From Scandinavium hiltneri (GTDB taxonomy: Bacteria; Pseudomonadota; Gammaproteobacteria; Enterobacterales; Enterobacteriaceae), in assembly GCF_024764835.1 (NCBI RefSeq), contig NZ_JALIGE010000074.1:248001-312000 (forward strand): a DNA stretch of 64,000 nucleotides. The letters are read 5' to 3'. Shown one piece after another: positions 55,104 to 63,661 of this stretch. The first letter of the stretch is position 1. Each line of letters opens with the position of its first letter. The notes beneath the pieces are model-generated. The model did not search any database and was not told the DNA's origin. It worked only from the letters and a program-made list of their open reading frames with translations. A program made the translations under genes and the position numbers.

Positions 55104-56240
55104 TTAATGATCAAGATACAGATAGTGCATCCAGCTGGTCATGCGCAGCAGCACTTTACGCATCACCGCGACGTGGCTGAAATGGTCGGAATAGACCGCT
55201 ACCTGGGCGTAAATACCATCCGGCAGAGACTCCACCTGCGTATTGGGCGCAAGCTCGATAAGCGCTAAGACACCATCGGTGCCGGGCACTACCGTCAGCG
55301 ATTGCAGCGTGCCCTGCGCCTGATACGAACCGCCTGGCACCACCGGCAAAATAGAGGTCAGCTTGCCGGTGAAGACTTGCCCTGGCAGCGCATTAAACAC
55401 CACTTCGGCCATGTCCCCCGGCTCGAGGCGCAGGAGCGAGTTCTGCCTGAACTGCGCGACAATTTGCCGTTTTTGCTCGGGGATAAAGACCATCACCGGG
55501 CGCAACGGCAGCGCAGCGGCGTAGGTTCCGGGGCGAATCAACACCTGAGTGGCGTAACCGTCGCTGGGGGCTCGCACCACGGTTTGTTCGAGGTTATACC
55601 GCGCCTCGGTCAGTTGCGCACGCAGGCTGACGATTTGCGACTGTTCGCCGTTGACCATGCTGTCGAGTTGGCTCTTGATCTGCGATTGTTCGGCCACCGA
55701 GGATTTCACCATCGCGTCCTGCGCCAGATAATTTTGCCGGGCATTGTCGATGTCACTTTCTGAAAACGGGTTCACTCTCGCCTTACTACCTTGCAGGTAG
55801 CGCTGATAATCTTTATACAACCGATCGCGTTCCGCGCTGACGCGCTGAGTATTGGCCAGCGCTTCGGTTAATTGCCCTTTCATCGATTCAGTGTTGTGGA
55901 TCGCCGTGACTAAATCGGCCTCCAGGCGGCTGACCCGCGCCTGATAACGCGTGGGGTCGAGTTTAAACAGCACGTCGCCTTTTTTAATCAGCACGTTTTG
56001 CTTATCGGTGACTTCGCTGACAATACCCGTGACTTGCGGCGTTATCGGAATCGAGATCACCGCTTTTTGCGCCTGTGCGGTATACGGGTGGTTATAATTC
56101 ATTAATAAGATAAGCCCGCTAACAATAAAAACGCCGCCCAATGCTGCGGTCGGCACCGTCCATTTATTAACCGGGATTTTGAATATTTTAAATATCGCCC
56201 AGGCCAGCGCGACGTAGGTCAGAATAATGAGTAAATCCAT
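55104..56240 (-). CDS. yibH: HlyD-family inner-membrane adaptor YibH
   Basis: 378-residue membrane fusion protein. Two hydrophobic segments lie in the first 50 residues (LLIILTYVALAWAIF and LGGVFIVSGLILLM). A lipoyl half-motif (VISIPITPQVTGIVSEVTDKQ), a coiled-coil region (about 95-215) and a second lipoyl half (VVRAPSDGYATQVLIRPG) follow. It matches E. coli YibH. It has no adjacent transporter, only YibI upstream by five bases, so the two probably act as a pair. The export substrate is unknown. Confidence 0.94.
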   Translation of the reverse strand: MDLLIILTYVALAWAIFKIFKIPVNKWTVPTAALGGVFIVSGLILLMNYNHPYTAQAQKAVISIPITPQVTGIVSEVTDKQNVLIKKGDVLFKLDPTRYQARVSRLEADLVTAIHNTESMKGQLTEALANTQRVSAERDRLYKDYQRYLQGSKARVNPFSESDIDNARQNYLAQDAMVKSSVAEQSQIKSQLDSMVNGEQSQIVSLRAQLTEARYNLEQTVVRAPSDGYATQVLIRPGTYAAALPLRPVMVFIPEQKRQIVAQFRQNSLLRLEPGDMAEVVFNALPGQVFTGKLTSILPVVPGGSYQAQGTLQSLTVVPGTDGVLALIELAPNTQVESLPDGIYAQVAVYSDHFSHVAVMRKVLLRMTSWMHYLYLDH

Positions 56241-56245
56241 GATGA

Positions 56246-56569
56246 TTACTCCGCAGGCGGCCGTTGAGTATCCGCGAGTTTCTGCTCAAGCTCCGAGACC
56301 CGGCGCTGTAATTGAATCAAAGACTCGTGCTCCGCTTGCATTCCCCAGCCGCGTTCAGGGCGGTACAGGGTGGCCCAGATCCATAAAAATGGCCAGATAA
56401 CGTGCAGGGTAAAAAGACTCACCCAACCCGCGACGTGTATGGCATCGGCGTGAGGGTGATTGCGGGATTTGGCGATAAGATAAGGAATATCATGCAAAAT
56501 TATGATCCCGTAAAAAATCACCAAAAAGACAAAAATAAGCACACCTAACGCAAAATAATTAAGAAACAT
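56246..56569 (-). CDS. yibI: DUF3302 membrane protein YibI
   Basis: 107-residue inner-membrane protein of the DUF3302 family, close to E. coli YibI. Two membrane segments (LNYFALGVLIFVFLVIFYGI and HVIWPFLWIWATLY) flank a polar loop with SRNHPHADAIH; the C-terminus is a charged, coiled-coil-like helix (LIQLQRRVSELEQKLAD). It is cotranscribed with yibH. The start at 56569 (MFLNYF) matches E. coli; the open frame to 56659 lacks homology. The function is unknown. Confidence 0.93.
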   Translation of the reverse strand: MFLNYFALGVLIFVFLVIFYGIIILHDIPYLIAKSRNHPHADAIHVAGWVSLFTLHVIWPFLWIWATLYRPERGWGMQAEHESLIQLQRRVSELEQKLADTQRPPAE

Positions 56570-56784
56570 AGCCGCCTCGAAATTATGACACGCCCATCGG
56601 CACGCGCCCCGTTGCGGAACGCCTGAGTGATAACCAAAAATTAATCGCCAGTCGGTCATATTGCTATAACACAGAATGCGTAAACTCGCCGTCCGTTGAC
56701 CGTGTTACTCCCTTACAGCAGCAGCGGGTCGAGATTGAGAATATGCGTGCGATCACAGTTGCTCGGGCGCAGGCGAAAATACTT

Positions 56785-56800
56785 TGTGATATTAATCACA
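56785..56800. promoter_or_regulatory. CRP site 1 upstream of mtlA
   Basis: TGTGATATTAATCACA is a perfect TGTGA-N6-TCACA palindrome, 306 bases before the mtlA start and 216 bases from yibI. Confidence 0.85.
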
Positions 56801-56828
56801 CATCAACAACAAACACCTCACTTCAAAA

Positions 56829-56844
56829 CGTGATTAAAATCACA
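56829..56844. promoter_or_regulatory. CRP site 2 upstream of mtlA
   Basis: CGTGATTAAAATCACA differs by one base from TGTGA-N6-TCACA and is centred 44 bases from site 1, about four helical turns. Confidence 0.75.
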
Positions 56845-56901
56845 TTAACAGCCCGTAACGGTTCACTTTTCAACCTTTGTTCTTTTTTTACACAACCATT
56901 T

Positions 56902-56917
56902 CGTGATGCTGATCACT
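56902..56917. promoter_or_regulatory. CRP site 3 upstream of mtlA
   Basis: CGTGATGCTGATCACT has two mismatches to TGTGA-N6-TCACA. Confidence 0.65.
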
Positions 56918-56945
56918 TCAATTACGACACACTACCCCATATTAG

Positions 56946-56961
56946 AGTGATACGGATCACA
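56946..56961. promoter_or_regulatory. CRP site 4 upstream of mtlA
   Basis: AGTGATACGGATCACA has one mismatch to TGTGA-N6-TCACA and is centred 44 bases after site 3. The mtlA promoter and a leader of up to 145 bases follow. Confidence 0.7.
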
Positions 56962-57106
56962 TAAATGGACCCTGACTGGACAGTTGAACGATTCAGTGCC
57001 AGATTTCGCATCATCAACAGGGTCCGGCTACTACCTCTGCCGCCAATTAACAATAAACCTCGGGCTTTTGGCCTGCGCGATAGCAAACACAAGAAGGGGT
57101 GTTTTT

Positions 57107-59029
57107 ATGTCATCCGATATCAAGATCAGAGTGCAAAGCTTTGGTCGCTTCCTCAGCAACATGGTGATGCCAAACATCGGCGCGTTTATCGCGTGGGGTA
57201 TTATCACGGCGTTATTTATTCCTACAGGATGGTTGCCAAACGAAACGCTGGCGAAACTTGTCGGGCCAATGATTACTTATCTGCTGCCACTGCTCATCGG
57301 TTATACCGGTGGTCGTCTGGTTGGCGGTGACCGCGGTGGCGTGGTCGGTGCAATTACCACCATGGGCGTTATCGTCGGTGCCGATATGCCGATGTTCCTC
57401 GGTTCGATGATTGCCGGTCCTCTGGGCGGCTGGGCGATTAAACGCTTTGACGTCTGGGTTGACGGTAAAATCAAATCCGGCTTCGAGATGCTGGTAAACA
57501 ACTTCTCCGCGGGCATCATCGGGATGATCCTCGCCGTTCTGGCATTCCTCGGCATTGGCCCTGCGGTTGAGATGCTGTCGAAAGTCCTGGCGGCTGGCGT
57601 TAACTTCATGGTCGTTCACGACATGCTGCCGCTGGCGTCTATCTTTGTTGAACCGGCGAAAATCCTGTTCCTCAATAACGCCATTAACCACGGTATCTTC
57701 TCGCCGCTGGGTATTCAGCAGTCCCATGAACTGGGTAAATCCATCTTCTTCCTGATTGAAGCGAACCCAGGTCCAGGTTTGGGCGTTCTGCTGGCGTACA
57801 TGTTCTTCGGTCGCGGTAGTGCGAAACAGTCTGCGGGCGGCGCGGCTATCATCCATTTCCTGGGCGGTATCCACGAAATTTACTTCCCGTATGTGCTGAT
57901 GAACCCACGTCTGATCCTGTCCGTTATCCTCGGCGGTATGACTGGCGTCTTCACTCTGACTATCCTGAACGGCGGCCTGGTGTCTCCTGCGTCTCCTGGT
58001 TCCATTCTGGCAGTGCTGGCAATGACTCCGAAAGGTGCCTACTTCGCAAACATTGCAGCGATTGTGGCAGCCACGGTGGTTTCCTTTGTGGTATCAGCTA
58101 TCCTGCTGAAAACCAGCAAAGTGAAAGAAGAAGATGACATCGACGCGGCAAACCGTCGCATGCAGGAGATGAAATCCGAGTCCAAAGGTGTGGTGAATCC
58201 GCTGAGCGCGGGCGACGTGACCAACGACCTGAGTCACGTGCGTAAAATCATCGTGGCCTGTGACGCCGGTATGGGTTCCAGTGCCATGGGGGCAGGCGTG
58301 CTGCGTAAGAAAGTGGCTAATGCCGGTCTGAGCCATATCTCTGTCACCAACAGCGCTATCAATAATCTGCCGCCGGATGTCGACCTGGTGATTACTCACC
58401 GCGACCTGACCGAACGTGCGATGCGCCAGGTGCCACAGGCTCAGCACATTTCACTGACTAACTTCCTCGATAGCGGCCTGTATACCAACCTGACCGAACG
58501 TCTGGTAGCAGCACAGCGTCATGAAGATAACGAAGTGAAAATACGCGACAGCCTGAAAGACAGCTTTGACGCTGACGACAGCCACCTGTTTAAACTCAGC
58601 GCAGAAAATATCTTCCTCGGCTGCAAAGCGTTCAGCAAAGAAGAAGCCATCCGTTTTGCCGGTGAACAACTGGTGAAAGGCGGCTACGTTGAGCCAGAAT
58701 ATGTGGAAGCCATGCTGGATCGTGAAAAACTGACCCCGACCTATCTGGGTGAGTCCATCGCAGTCCCACACGGCACCATCGAAGCGAAAGACCGGGTCCT
58801 GAAAACCGGCGTGGTATTCTGTCAGTACCCTGACGGCGTGCGCTTCGGCGAAGAGCCGGACGACATTGCCCGCCTGGTGATTGGTATCGCGGCGCGTAAT
58901 AACGAACACATCCACGTCATCACCAGCCTGACCAATGCGCTGGACGATGAATCCGTTATCGAGCGTCTGGCCACCACCCACAGCGTGGGCGAAGTGCTGG
59001 CTCTGATTTCGGGTAACAAAGTCTCTTAA
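57107..59029 (+). CDS. mtlA: Mannitol-specific PTS enzyme IICBA
   Basis: 640-residue phosphotransferase permease that imports and phosphorylates mannitol. Domain IIC (1 to about 345) spans the membrane and has GGIHEIYFP with Glu257. Domain IIB (about 378-472) carries the phosphorylated Cys385 in IVACDAGMGSS. Domain IIA (about 495-640) carries His555 in SIAVPHGTIE. These correspond to Cys384 and His554 in E. coli. The start ATG 57107 has AAGGGG eight bases upstream. Four CRP-like sites upstream indicate catabolite control; MtlR is the repressor. Confidence 0.97.
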   Translation: MSSDIKIRVQSFGRFLSNMVMPNIGAFIAWGIITALFIPTGWLPNETLAKLVGPMITYLLPLLIGYTGGRLVGGDRGGVVGAITTMGVIVGADMPMFLGSMIAGPLGGWAIKRFDVWVDGKIKSGFEMLVNNFSAGIIGMILAVLAFLGIGPAVEMLSKVLAAGVNFMVVHDMLPLASIFVEPAKILFLNNAINHGIFSPLGIQQSHELGKSIFFLIEANPGPGLGVLLAYMFFGRGSAKQSAGGAAIIHFLGGIHEIYFPYVLMNPRLILSVILGGMTGVFTLTILNGGLVSPASPGSILAVLAMTPKGAYFANIAAIVAATVVSFVVSAILLKTSKVKEEDDIDAANRRMQEMKSESKGVVNPLSAGDVTNDLSHVRKIIVACDAGMGSSAMGAGVLRKKVANAGLSHISVTNSAINNLPPDVDLVITHRDLTERAMRQVPQAQHISLTNFLDSGLYTNLTERLVAAQRHEDNEVKIRDSLKDSFDADDSHLFKLSAENIFLGCKAFSKEEAIRFAGEQLVKGGYVEPEYVEAMLDREKLTPTYLGESIAVPHGTIEAKDRVLKTGVVFCQYPDGVRFGEEPDDIARLVIGIAARNNEHIHVITSLTNALDDESVIERLATTHSVGEVLALISGNKVS

Positions 59030-59038
59030 GATTTCCTT

Positions 59039-59116
59039 CCCTCTCTCGGCAGTTTTCTGCAGGGAGAGGGTTCGGGTGAGGGACCGCGGATGTCCCCTCA
59101 CCCGAGCCCTCTCGGG
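59039..59116. repeat. Tandem hairpins in the mtlA-mtlD gap
   Basis: CCCTCTC/GAGAGGG arms enclose a CGGCAG/CTGCAG stem. A second, perfect 11-base stem, TCGGGTGAGGG (59072-59082) with CCCTCACCCGA (59095-59105), follows. Related CCCTC/GAGGG hairpins occur at 54357-54379 and 61476-61511. It may stabilise the upstream mtlA message. Confidence 0.65.
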
Positions 59117-59142
59117 TAAAAACATTGATGAAGGTTAACACT

Positions 59143-60291
59143 ATGAAAGCATTACATTTTGGCGCAGGTAATATCGGACGTGGCTTTATCGGCAAACTGT
59201 TGGCCGATGCGGGTATCACGCTGACGTTCGCCGATGTGAATCAGGTAGTTCTTGATGCCCTGAATGCCCGTCATAGCTATCAGGTGCATGTGGTTGGCGA
59301 GAATGAGCAGGTAGAAACCGTCTCTGGTGTGAACGCCGTGAGCAGCATCGGCGACGACGTGGTGGACCTGATTGCTCAGGTAGACCTGGTAACCACCGCC
59401 GTCGGCCCTGTGGTCCTGGAACGCATCGCCCCGGCGATTGCCAAAGGCCTGGCCAAGCGCAAAGCCGCTGGCAACAACACCCCGCTGAACATTATCGCCT
59501 GTGAAAACATGGTGCGCGGCACAACTCAGCTGAAAGGCCATGTCGATGCCGCACTGGCCGAAGAAGATAAAGCCTGGGTCGCGGAACACATTGGTTTCGT
59601 CGATTCCGCCGTGGACCGCATCGTTCCCCCGTCTGAATCCGCCACCCATGACCCGCTGGAAGTGACCGTGGAAACCTTCAGCGAGTGGATTGTCGACCAG
59701 ACCCAATTCAAGGGAACCCTGCCGACGATCCCAGGAATGGAATTAACCGATAACCTGATGGCATTTGTCGAGCGCAAGCTCTTCACCCTGAACACCGGGC
59801 ATGCTATAACCGCGTACCTCGGTAAGCTGGCGGGTCATCAGACTATCCGTGATGCGATCCTCGATGAACAGGTCCGTGCGGTAGTGAAAGGCGCGATGGA
59901 TGAGAGTGGCGCGGTGCTGATTAAACGCTACGGTTTTGATGCCGAAAAACACGCAGCCTACATTCAGAAAATCCTCGGTCGCTTTGAGAATCCGTATCTG
60001 AAAGATGACGTTGAGCGCGTGGGCCGTCAGCCGCTGCGTAAACTGAGCGCGGGCGATCGCCTGATTAAACCGCTGCTCGGCACGCTGGAATACAGTCTGC
60101 CGCACGCCAATCTGGTGAAAGGCATTGCTGCCGCGATGCACTACCGCAGTGAGCAGGATCCACAGGCGCTGGAACTCGCGGCGCTTATTGACGAGAAAGG
60201 GCCACAGGCCGCACTCGCGCAGGTCTCCGGCCTGGACGCTGAGAGCGATGTGGTCGCACAAGCGGTTGCGGCGTATCACGCGAGCGCATGA
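59143..60291 (+). CDS. mtlD: Mannitol-1-phosphate 5-dehydrogenase
   Basis: 382-residue dehydrogenase, the same length as E. coli MtlD, oxidising mannitol 1-phosphate to fructose 6-phosphate with NAD. The N-terminal NAD-binding motif is ALHFGAGNIGRGFIG, and the catalytic-domain sequence LFTLNTGHAITAYLGKLAGH contains the conserved lysine and histidine region. The start ATG 59143 was chosen on homology; ATGs at 59125 and 59128 are in frame but precede the ribosome site GAAGG. The stop codon overlaps an ATG that would start an ancestral mtlR frame. Confidence 0.97.
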   Translation: MKALHFGAGNIGRGFIGKLLADAGITLTFADVNQVVLDALNARHSYQVHVVGENEQVETVSGVNAVSSIGDDVVDLIAQVDLVTTAVGPVVLERIAPAIAKGLAKRKAAGNNTPLNIIACENMVRGTTQLKGHVDAALAEEDKAWVAEHIGFVDSAVDRIVPPSESATHDPLEVTVETFSEWIVDQTQFKGTLPTIPGMELTDNLMAFVERKLFTLNTGHAITAYLGKLAGHQTIRDAILDEQVRAVVKGAMDESGAVLIKRYGFDAEKHAAYIQKILGRFENPYLKDDVERVGRQPLRKLSAGDRLIKPLLGTLEYSLPHANLVKGIAAAMHYRSEQDPQALELAALIDEKGPQAALAQVSGLDAESDVVAQAVAAYHASA

Positions 60292-60335
60292 TGCAGGACC
60301 CGGTGCTGCTCTTGTAGCAGTACCCAAACAAAAGA

Positions 60336-60881
60336 TTGTCAGATATGCAGGCAATAATGGAACAAACACAAGCCTTTGAAAACCGTGTGCTTGAGCGTCT
60401 GAATGCTGGCAAAACCGTACGAAGCTTCCTGATAACCGCCGTCGAATTGTTAACCGAGGCGGTGAATATGCTGGTGCTTCAGGTCTTCCGCAAAGACGAT
60501 TACGCGGTGAAATACGCAGTGGAACCGTTGCTGGACGGCGAAGGGCCGCTGGGCAATCTGTCTGTGCGTCTGAAGCTCATCTATGGCCTCGGCGTGATTA
60601 GCCGTGCGGAATACGAAGATGCCGAACTGCTGATAGCGCTGCGTGAAGAACTCAATCACGACGGCAATGAATACGCCTTCACCGACGATGAAATCCTCGG
60701 CCCGTTTGGTGAACTTCATTGCGTTACCGCGTTACCGCCGCAGCCGGTGTTCGATACCAGCGATGCGGAGCTGTACGCCATGCAAAAGCAGCGCTACCAG
60801 CAGGCGGTGCGTTCCACACTGGTCCTGTCTCTCACTGAGCTGATTTCACGGGTCAGCTTGAAAAAAGCCTTTCAGAAATAA
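60336..60881 (+). CDS. mtlR: Mannitol operon repressor MtlR, N-terminus altered
   Basis: Helical repressor of the mannitol operon, closely matching E. coli MtlR from LSDMQAIMEQTQAFENRVLE to the end (SLKKAFQK). In E. coli, as I recall it, about 16 residues precede this point. Here the same frame can be followed back to an ATG at 60288 overlapping the mtlD stop, but a TAG at 60315-60317 interrupts it after nine codons. Translation must therefore start at the TTG at 60336 (181 residues), the ATG at 60345 or the ATG at 60357, none with a good ribosome site. The core is complete, so it is probably functional. Confidence 0.88.
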   Translation: MSDMQAIMEQTQAFENRVLERLNAGKTVRSFLITAVELLTEAVNMLVLQVFRKDDYAVKYAVEPLLDGEGPLGNLSVRLKLIYGLGVISRAEYEDAELLIALREELNHDGNEYAFTDDEILGPFGELHCVTALPPQPVFDTSDAELYAMQKQRYQQAVRSTLVLSLTELISRVSLKKAFQK

Positions 60882-61107
60882 CCCTCCTGCCAATGACATA
60901 ACATCCCTTTTCATCTGCTTAATGCAAAAAAAAGCGCTCGGAATTACGCTTTACAAAATAGCTTTTATTTTCATTACATTAGAGATGCCAATTACATATT
61001 TTTGCTGAGTGTAATGCGTCAAATTTCGATAATTAACTATCAGGAACAGCGCTCAACGCGCATACTATTGAGCATCGATACTCTTTTACTAGCAAAAGCC
61101 ACAGACC

Positions 61108-61470
61108 ATGAAAGAAGTTGAAAAGAACGAAATCAAACGCCTGAGCGACCGCCTGGACGCTATCCGCCACCTGCAGCCGACCCTCTCTCTGGTTGATGAA
61201 GCAGAGAAATTCGCTGAGCTTGAAACAGAAAAAGCGACTCTGGAAACAGAGATTGCGCGTCTGCGTGTCGTGTATACGCAAAAGCTGAGCAAAGAAGCGC
61301 AAAAGCTGCTGGCCCTGCCGCACCGCCGCGCCATCACCAAGAAAGAGCAGGCCGATATTGGCAAGCTCAAGAAAACCGTGCGCGGCCTGGTGATTGTTCA
61401 CCCGATGACCGCCCTCGGTCGCGAGATGGAATTGCAAGAGATGACCGGTTTTTCTAAGACTGCGTTTTAA
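61108..61470 (+). CDS. yibL: DUF2810 ribosome-associated protein YibL
   Basis: 120-residue basic, coiled-coil-containing protein, the same length as E. coli YibL. The sequence is nearly all helix: MKEVEKNEIKRLSDRLDAIR, then an acidic/basic heptad stretch, ending in VHPMTALGREMELQEMTGFSKTAF. E. coli YibL has been reported to associate with ribosomes; the function is unclear. The 226-base gap after mtlR is AT-rich and presumably carries its promoter. A 14-base-pair hairpin follows the gene. Confidence 0.94.
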   Translation: MKEVEKNEIKRLSDRLDAIRHLQPTLSLVDEAEKFAELETEKATLETEIARLRVVYTQKLSKEAQKLLALPHRRAITKKEQADIGKLKKTVRGLVIVHPMTALGREMELQEMTGFSKTAF

Positions 61471-61475
61471 ACATC

Positions 61476-61511
61476 TGTTTCGCCCTCTCCCCCCAGGGAG
61501 AGGGCGAAACA
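61476..61511. repeat. Perfect 14-bp hairpin between yibL and the small membrane gene
   Basis: TGTTTCGCCCTCTC pairs with GAGAGGGCGAAACA around an eight-base loop. It lies between two convergent genes and has no T-run. It resembles the CCCTCTC/GAGAGGG hairpins at 59039-59116 and 54357-54379. Confidence 0.75.
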
Positions 61512-61512
61512 G

Positions 61513-61797
61513 CTATCTGAATACGTAAAGAAAAACTGCAATCAAAGCCAGAATCACAGAAAGCAATTTCCATTTGTTTGTTTTTTCCAGAATTAAAGAG
61601 AGGGTCTGTACACAGATAATCATACCCAACAAAAAACCACCCACTACCCGCCCAGCCCCATCATTGTTGAACGCACCAGTTGGTATCGAAGGATCGATCT
61701 CGTACATCATTTCATATTTATCAATCGTTACCGTATACATAAAAAAAAGGAAAACCAGGTAACAAATAATAAGCGTGGCCCTAAGCCATTTATTCAT
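61513..61797 (-). CDS. Small three-TM membrane protein, possible immunity partner
   Basis: 94-residue protein with three hydrophobic segments: LRATLIICYLVFLFFMYTV near the start, VVGGFLLGMIICVQTLSLIL in the middle and LLSVILALIAVFLYVF at the end. The first loop (about 23-46) is polar and would face the periplasm. I do not recognise the family. It begins one base after the stop of the lytic-transglycosylase-like gene (TAA-T-ATG), so it is cotranscribed and translationally coupled with it. This arrangement is common for toxin/immunity pairs acting on the cell wall; immunity is inference. Base composition is more AT-rich than the surrounding core genes. Confidence 0.7.
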   Translation of the reverse strand: MNKWLRATLIICYLVFLFFMYTVTIDKYEMMYEIDPSIPTGAFNNDGAGRVVGGFLLGMIICVQTLSLILEKTNKWKLLSVILALIAVFLYVFR

Positions 61798-61798
61798 A

Positions 61799-62599
61799 TT
61801 ACCGCCCAACTAATCTTCGAAAATGCGACCAATTCTTCACGATGAAATCCCCATAACGGGTATCTTTTTTTATGCTTTCTATATCTGGATTCGTCCCTCT
61901 ATTATATCTGGCACCAATGATTCTGATGTCATCCATACTTAAATTGAGCGGTAATTTATCGTAGTCAGCTAATTCTCTTAAATGCATTGCGGCTAAATTT
62001 ATGTTGTACGCATCCTTCTCAAGACAGCTGGCCAGCCTTCTTAGTTGTGAGATATCCATTTTCGCCACGTCGAGCCCCATCGTTTTAGCCGCAGTACGCA
62101 CCTGCATGCTAACAAAACCAAAGGATGTTTTCTGTGGTTGAAGCGTAATAGTCCAGTTATTATCGATATACACAGGTCCACTCCAGTCGTACGCTCGGAT
62201 CTCGAAGCCGATTCTATCAACTATATTGGGATCCCCTCCGACCTCTATCCAACACACTCCCGCAATGAGTTCAATAGGCAATCTGTATTTCAGCGCGGCA
62301 GATCTTATTAATGACTTATTATGAACAACCCATTAGTCTTTAAATCTTCTACTATAAGGAATACCGCCACCGAATCTTGTAGGAATAATCTTCCACCAGA
62401 TTAAATCCATAACGCCCCATGAGGGAGATTTGGTCATCACTTCACAGTTGGAAAAATTTCTGACATCCACAGTAAGCTCCTTTTTATTAATGTCTTTGCG
62501 TAATATAAAGGGTTTACTTGTAAAAAATCTATCGTGAGAAATTATCATAGCATCTATAGTACTAATATCTTCAGTACTGCAAGAGATAGCCACTGACAA
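61799..62599 (-). pseudogene. Lytic-transglycosylase-like gene interrupted by an in-frame stop
   Basis: The minus strand reads through from 62599 to 61799 in a single frame except for one TAA at 62335-62333. Upstream are 88 codons of unknown type (to GGIPYSRRFKD). Downstream of the stop the frame continues WVVHNKSLIRSAALKYRLPIE and then a domain with the order of lysozyme-like SLT motifs: AGVCWIEVGG (candidate catalytic Glu), SFGFVSMQVRTAA, NINLAAMHLREL and IGARYNRGT. The 5' end lacks an ATG; TTG 62599 or GTG 62593 would start it, suggesting 5' damage too. The part after the stop (160 residues from a TTG at 62281) might still be translated. It resembles cell-wall-degrading effectors or phage enzymes. 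The AT-rich composition suggests transfer. Confidence 0.7.
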
Positions 62600-62756
62600 A
62601 ACGATCTTCCCTGAAAATGCATCGCTCCCAAATTGGCCCTACCAATTCTCATTCGTTGTACCCAGAGCTTCACAGAACCCACATCTTATGCAACATATAA
62701 ATTGCCTTATAGAGACACATAATTAACAATTCTTGGATATTAACCTCACATCACAA

Positions 62757-62773
62757 TATTGGCATGACCACTT
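62757..62773. promoter_or_regulatory. Candidate LldR operator
   Basis: TATTGGCATGACCACTT contains TGGC-ATG-ACCA, one mismatch from the TGGT-N3-ACCA pattern bound by FadR-subfamily GntR regulators. It lies about 115 bases before lldR. The rest of the 288-base gap (62600-62887) shows no gene. Confidence 0.5.
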
Positions 62774-62887
62774 TTACAGAACGTGTGATGCAGAGCTGAG
62801 CGCAGACTCGCCGTGGAGTGGTTATCCGGAGACCTGCATGAACCTCTGGCACCAAAAAGATAACTACCTCTTAACCAGGATTTCCCC

Positions 62888-63661
62888 ATGAAAGTGATGC
62901 CCCGGCGTCTGGCGGACGAGGTTGCGACCCGTGTGCGGACGCTGATTGAAGAACAGAAGCTGGAAGCGGGGATGCGTTTGCCCGCCGAGCGCCAGCTGGC
63001 CACGCAGCTTGGCGTGTCGCGAAACTCACTGCGCGAAGCGCTGGCGAAACTGGCGAGCGAGGGGCTGCTGATAAGCCGTCGCGGCGGCGGGACGTTTATC
63101 CGCTGGCAGCATGAGCCGTGGTCGGAGCAAAACATTGTGCAGCCGCTGAAAAGTCTGCTGGCTGACGATCCGGATTACAGCTTCGATATTCTCGAAGCCC
63201 GTCATGCCATTGAGGCCAGCACCGCCTGGCATGCGGCGCTGCGGGCCACCGAAGCCGATAAAGAAAAAATCCGTCTGTGCTTCGACGCCACGCAAAGTGA
63301 CGACCCGGATTTAGCATCGCAGGCCGACGTGCGCTTTCACCTCGCCATTGCTGAAGCCTCGCATAACGTTGTGCTGTTGCAGACGATGCGCGGCTTCTTC
63401 GACCTGTTGCAATCCTCCGTCAAGCAGAGCCGCCAGCGGATGTATCTCGTCCCGCCGGTGTTCGCCAAATTGACCGAGCAGCATCAGGCGGTACTGGACG
63501 CCATCCTCGCCGGAGACGCAGAAGGCGCCCGCCAGGCAATGATGTCGCATCTCGGTTTCGTCCACACCACCATTAAACAGTTTGATGAAGACAGGGCCCG
63601 CCAGGCGCGGATCACTCGCCTTCCCGGCGACCATAACGAGCATTCCAGGGAGAACCATTAA
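62888..63661 (+). CDS. lldR: L-lactate-responsive regulator LldR
   Basis: 257-residue GntR-family regulator of the FadR subfamily. Residues 5-75 are the winged helix (RLPAERQLATQLGVSRNSLREALAKL and SRRGGGTFIRW), and residues 95-230 the FCD effector domain with conserved metal-binding His residues (VRFHLAIAEASHN). It controls L-lactate use and matches E. coli LldR closely. In E. coli the operon is lldP-lldR-lldD; here lldP is not upstream and lldR is the first gene. Start ATG 62888 with CCAGGAT upstream. The stop overlaps lldD by one base. Confidence 0.96.
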   Translation: MKVMPRRLADEVATRVRTLIEEQKLEAGMRLPAERQLATQLGVSRNSLREALAKLASEGLLISRRGGGTFIRWQHEPWSEQNIVQPLKSLLADDPDYSFDILEARHAIEASTAWHAALRATEADKEKIRLCFDATQSDDPDLASQADVRFHLAIAEASHNVVLLQTMRGFFDLLQSSVKQSRQRMYLVPPVFAKLTEQHQAVLDAILAGDAEGARQAMMSHLGFVHTTIKQFDEDRARQARITRLPGDHNEHSRENH

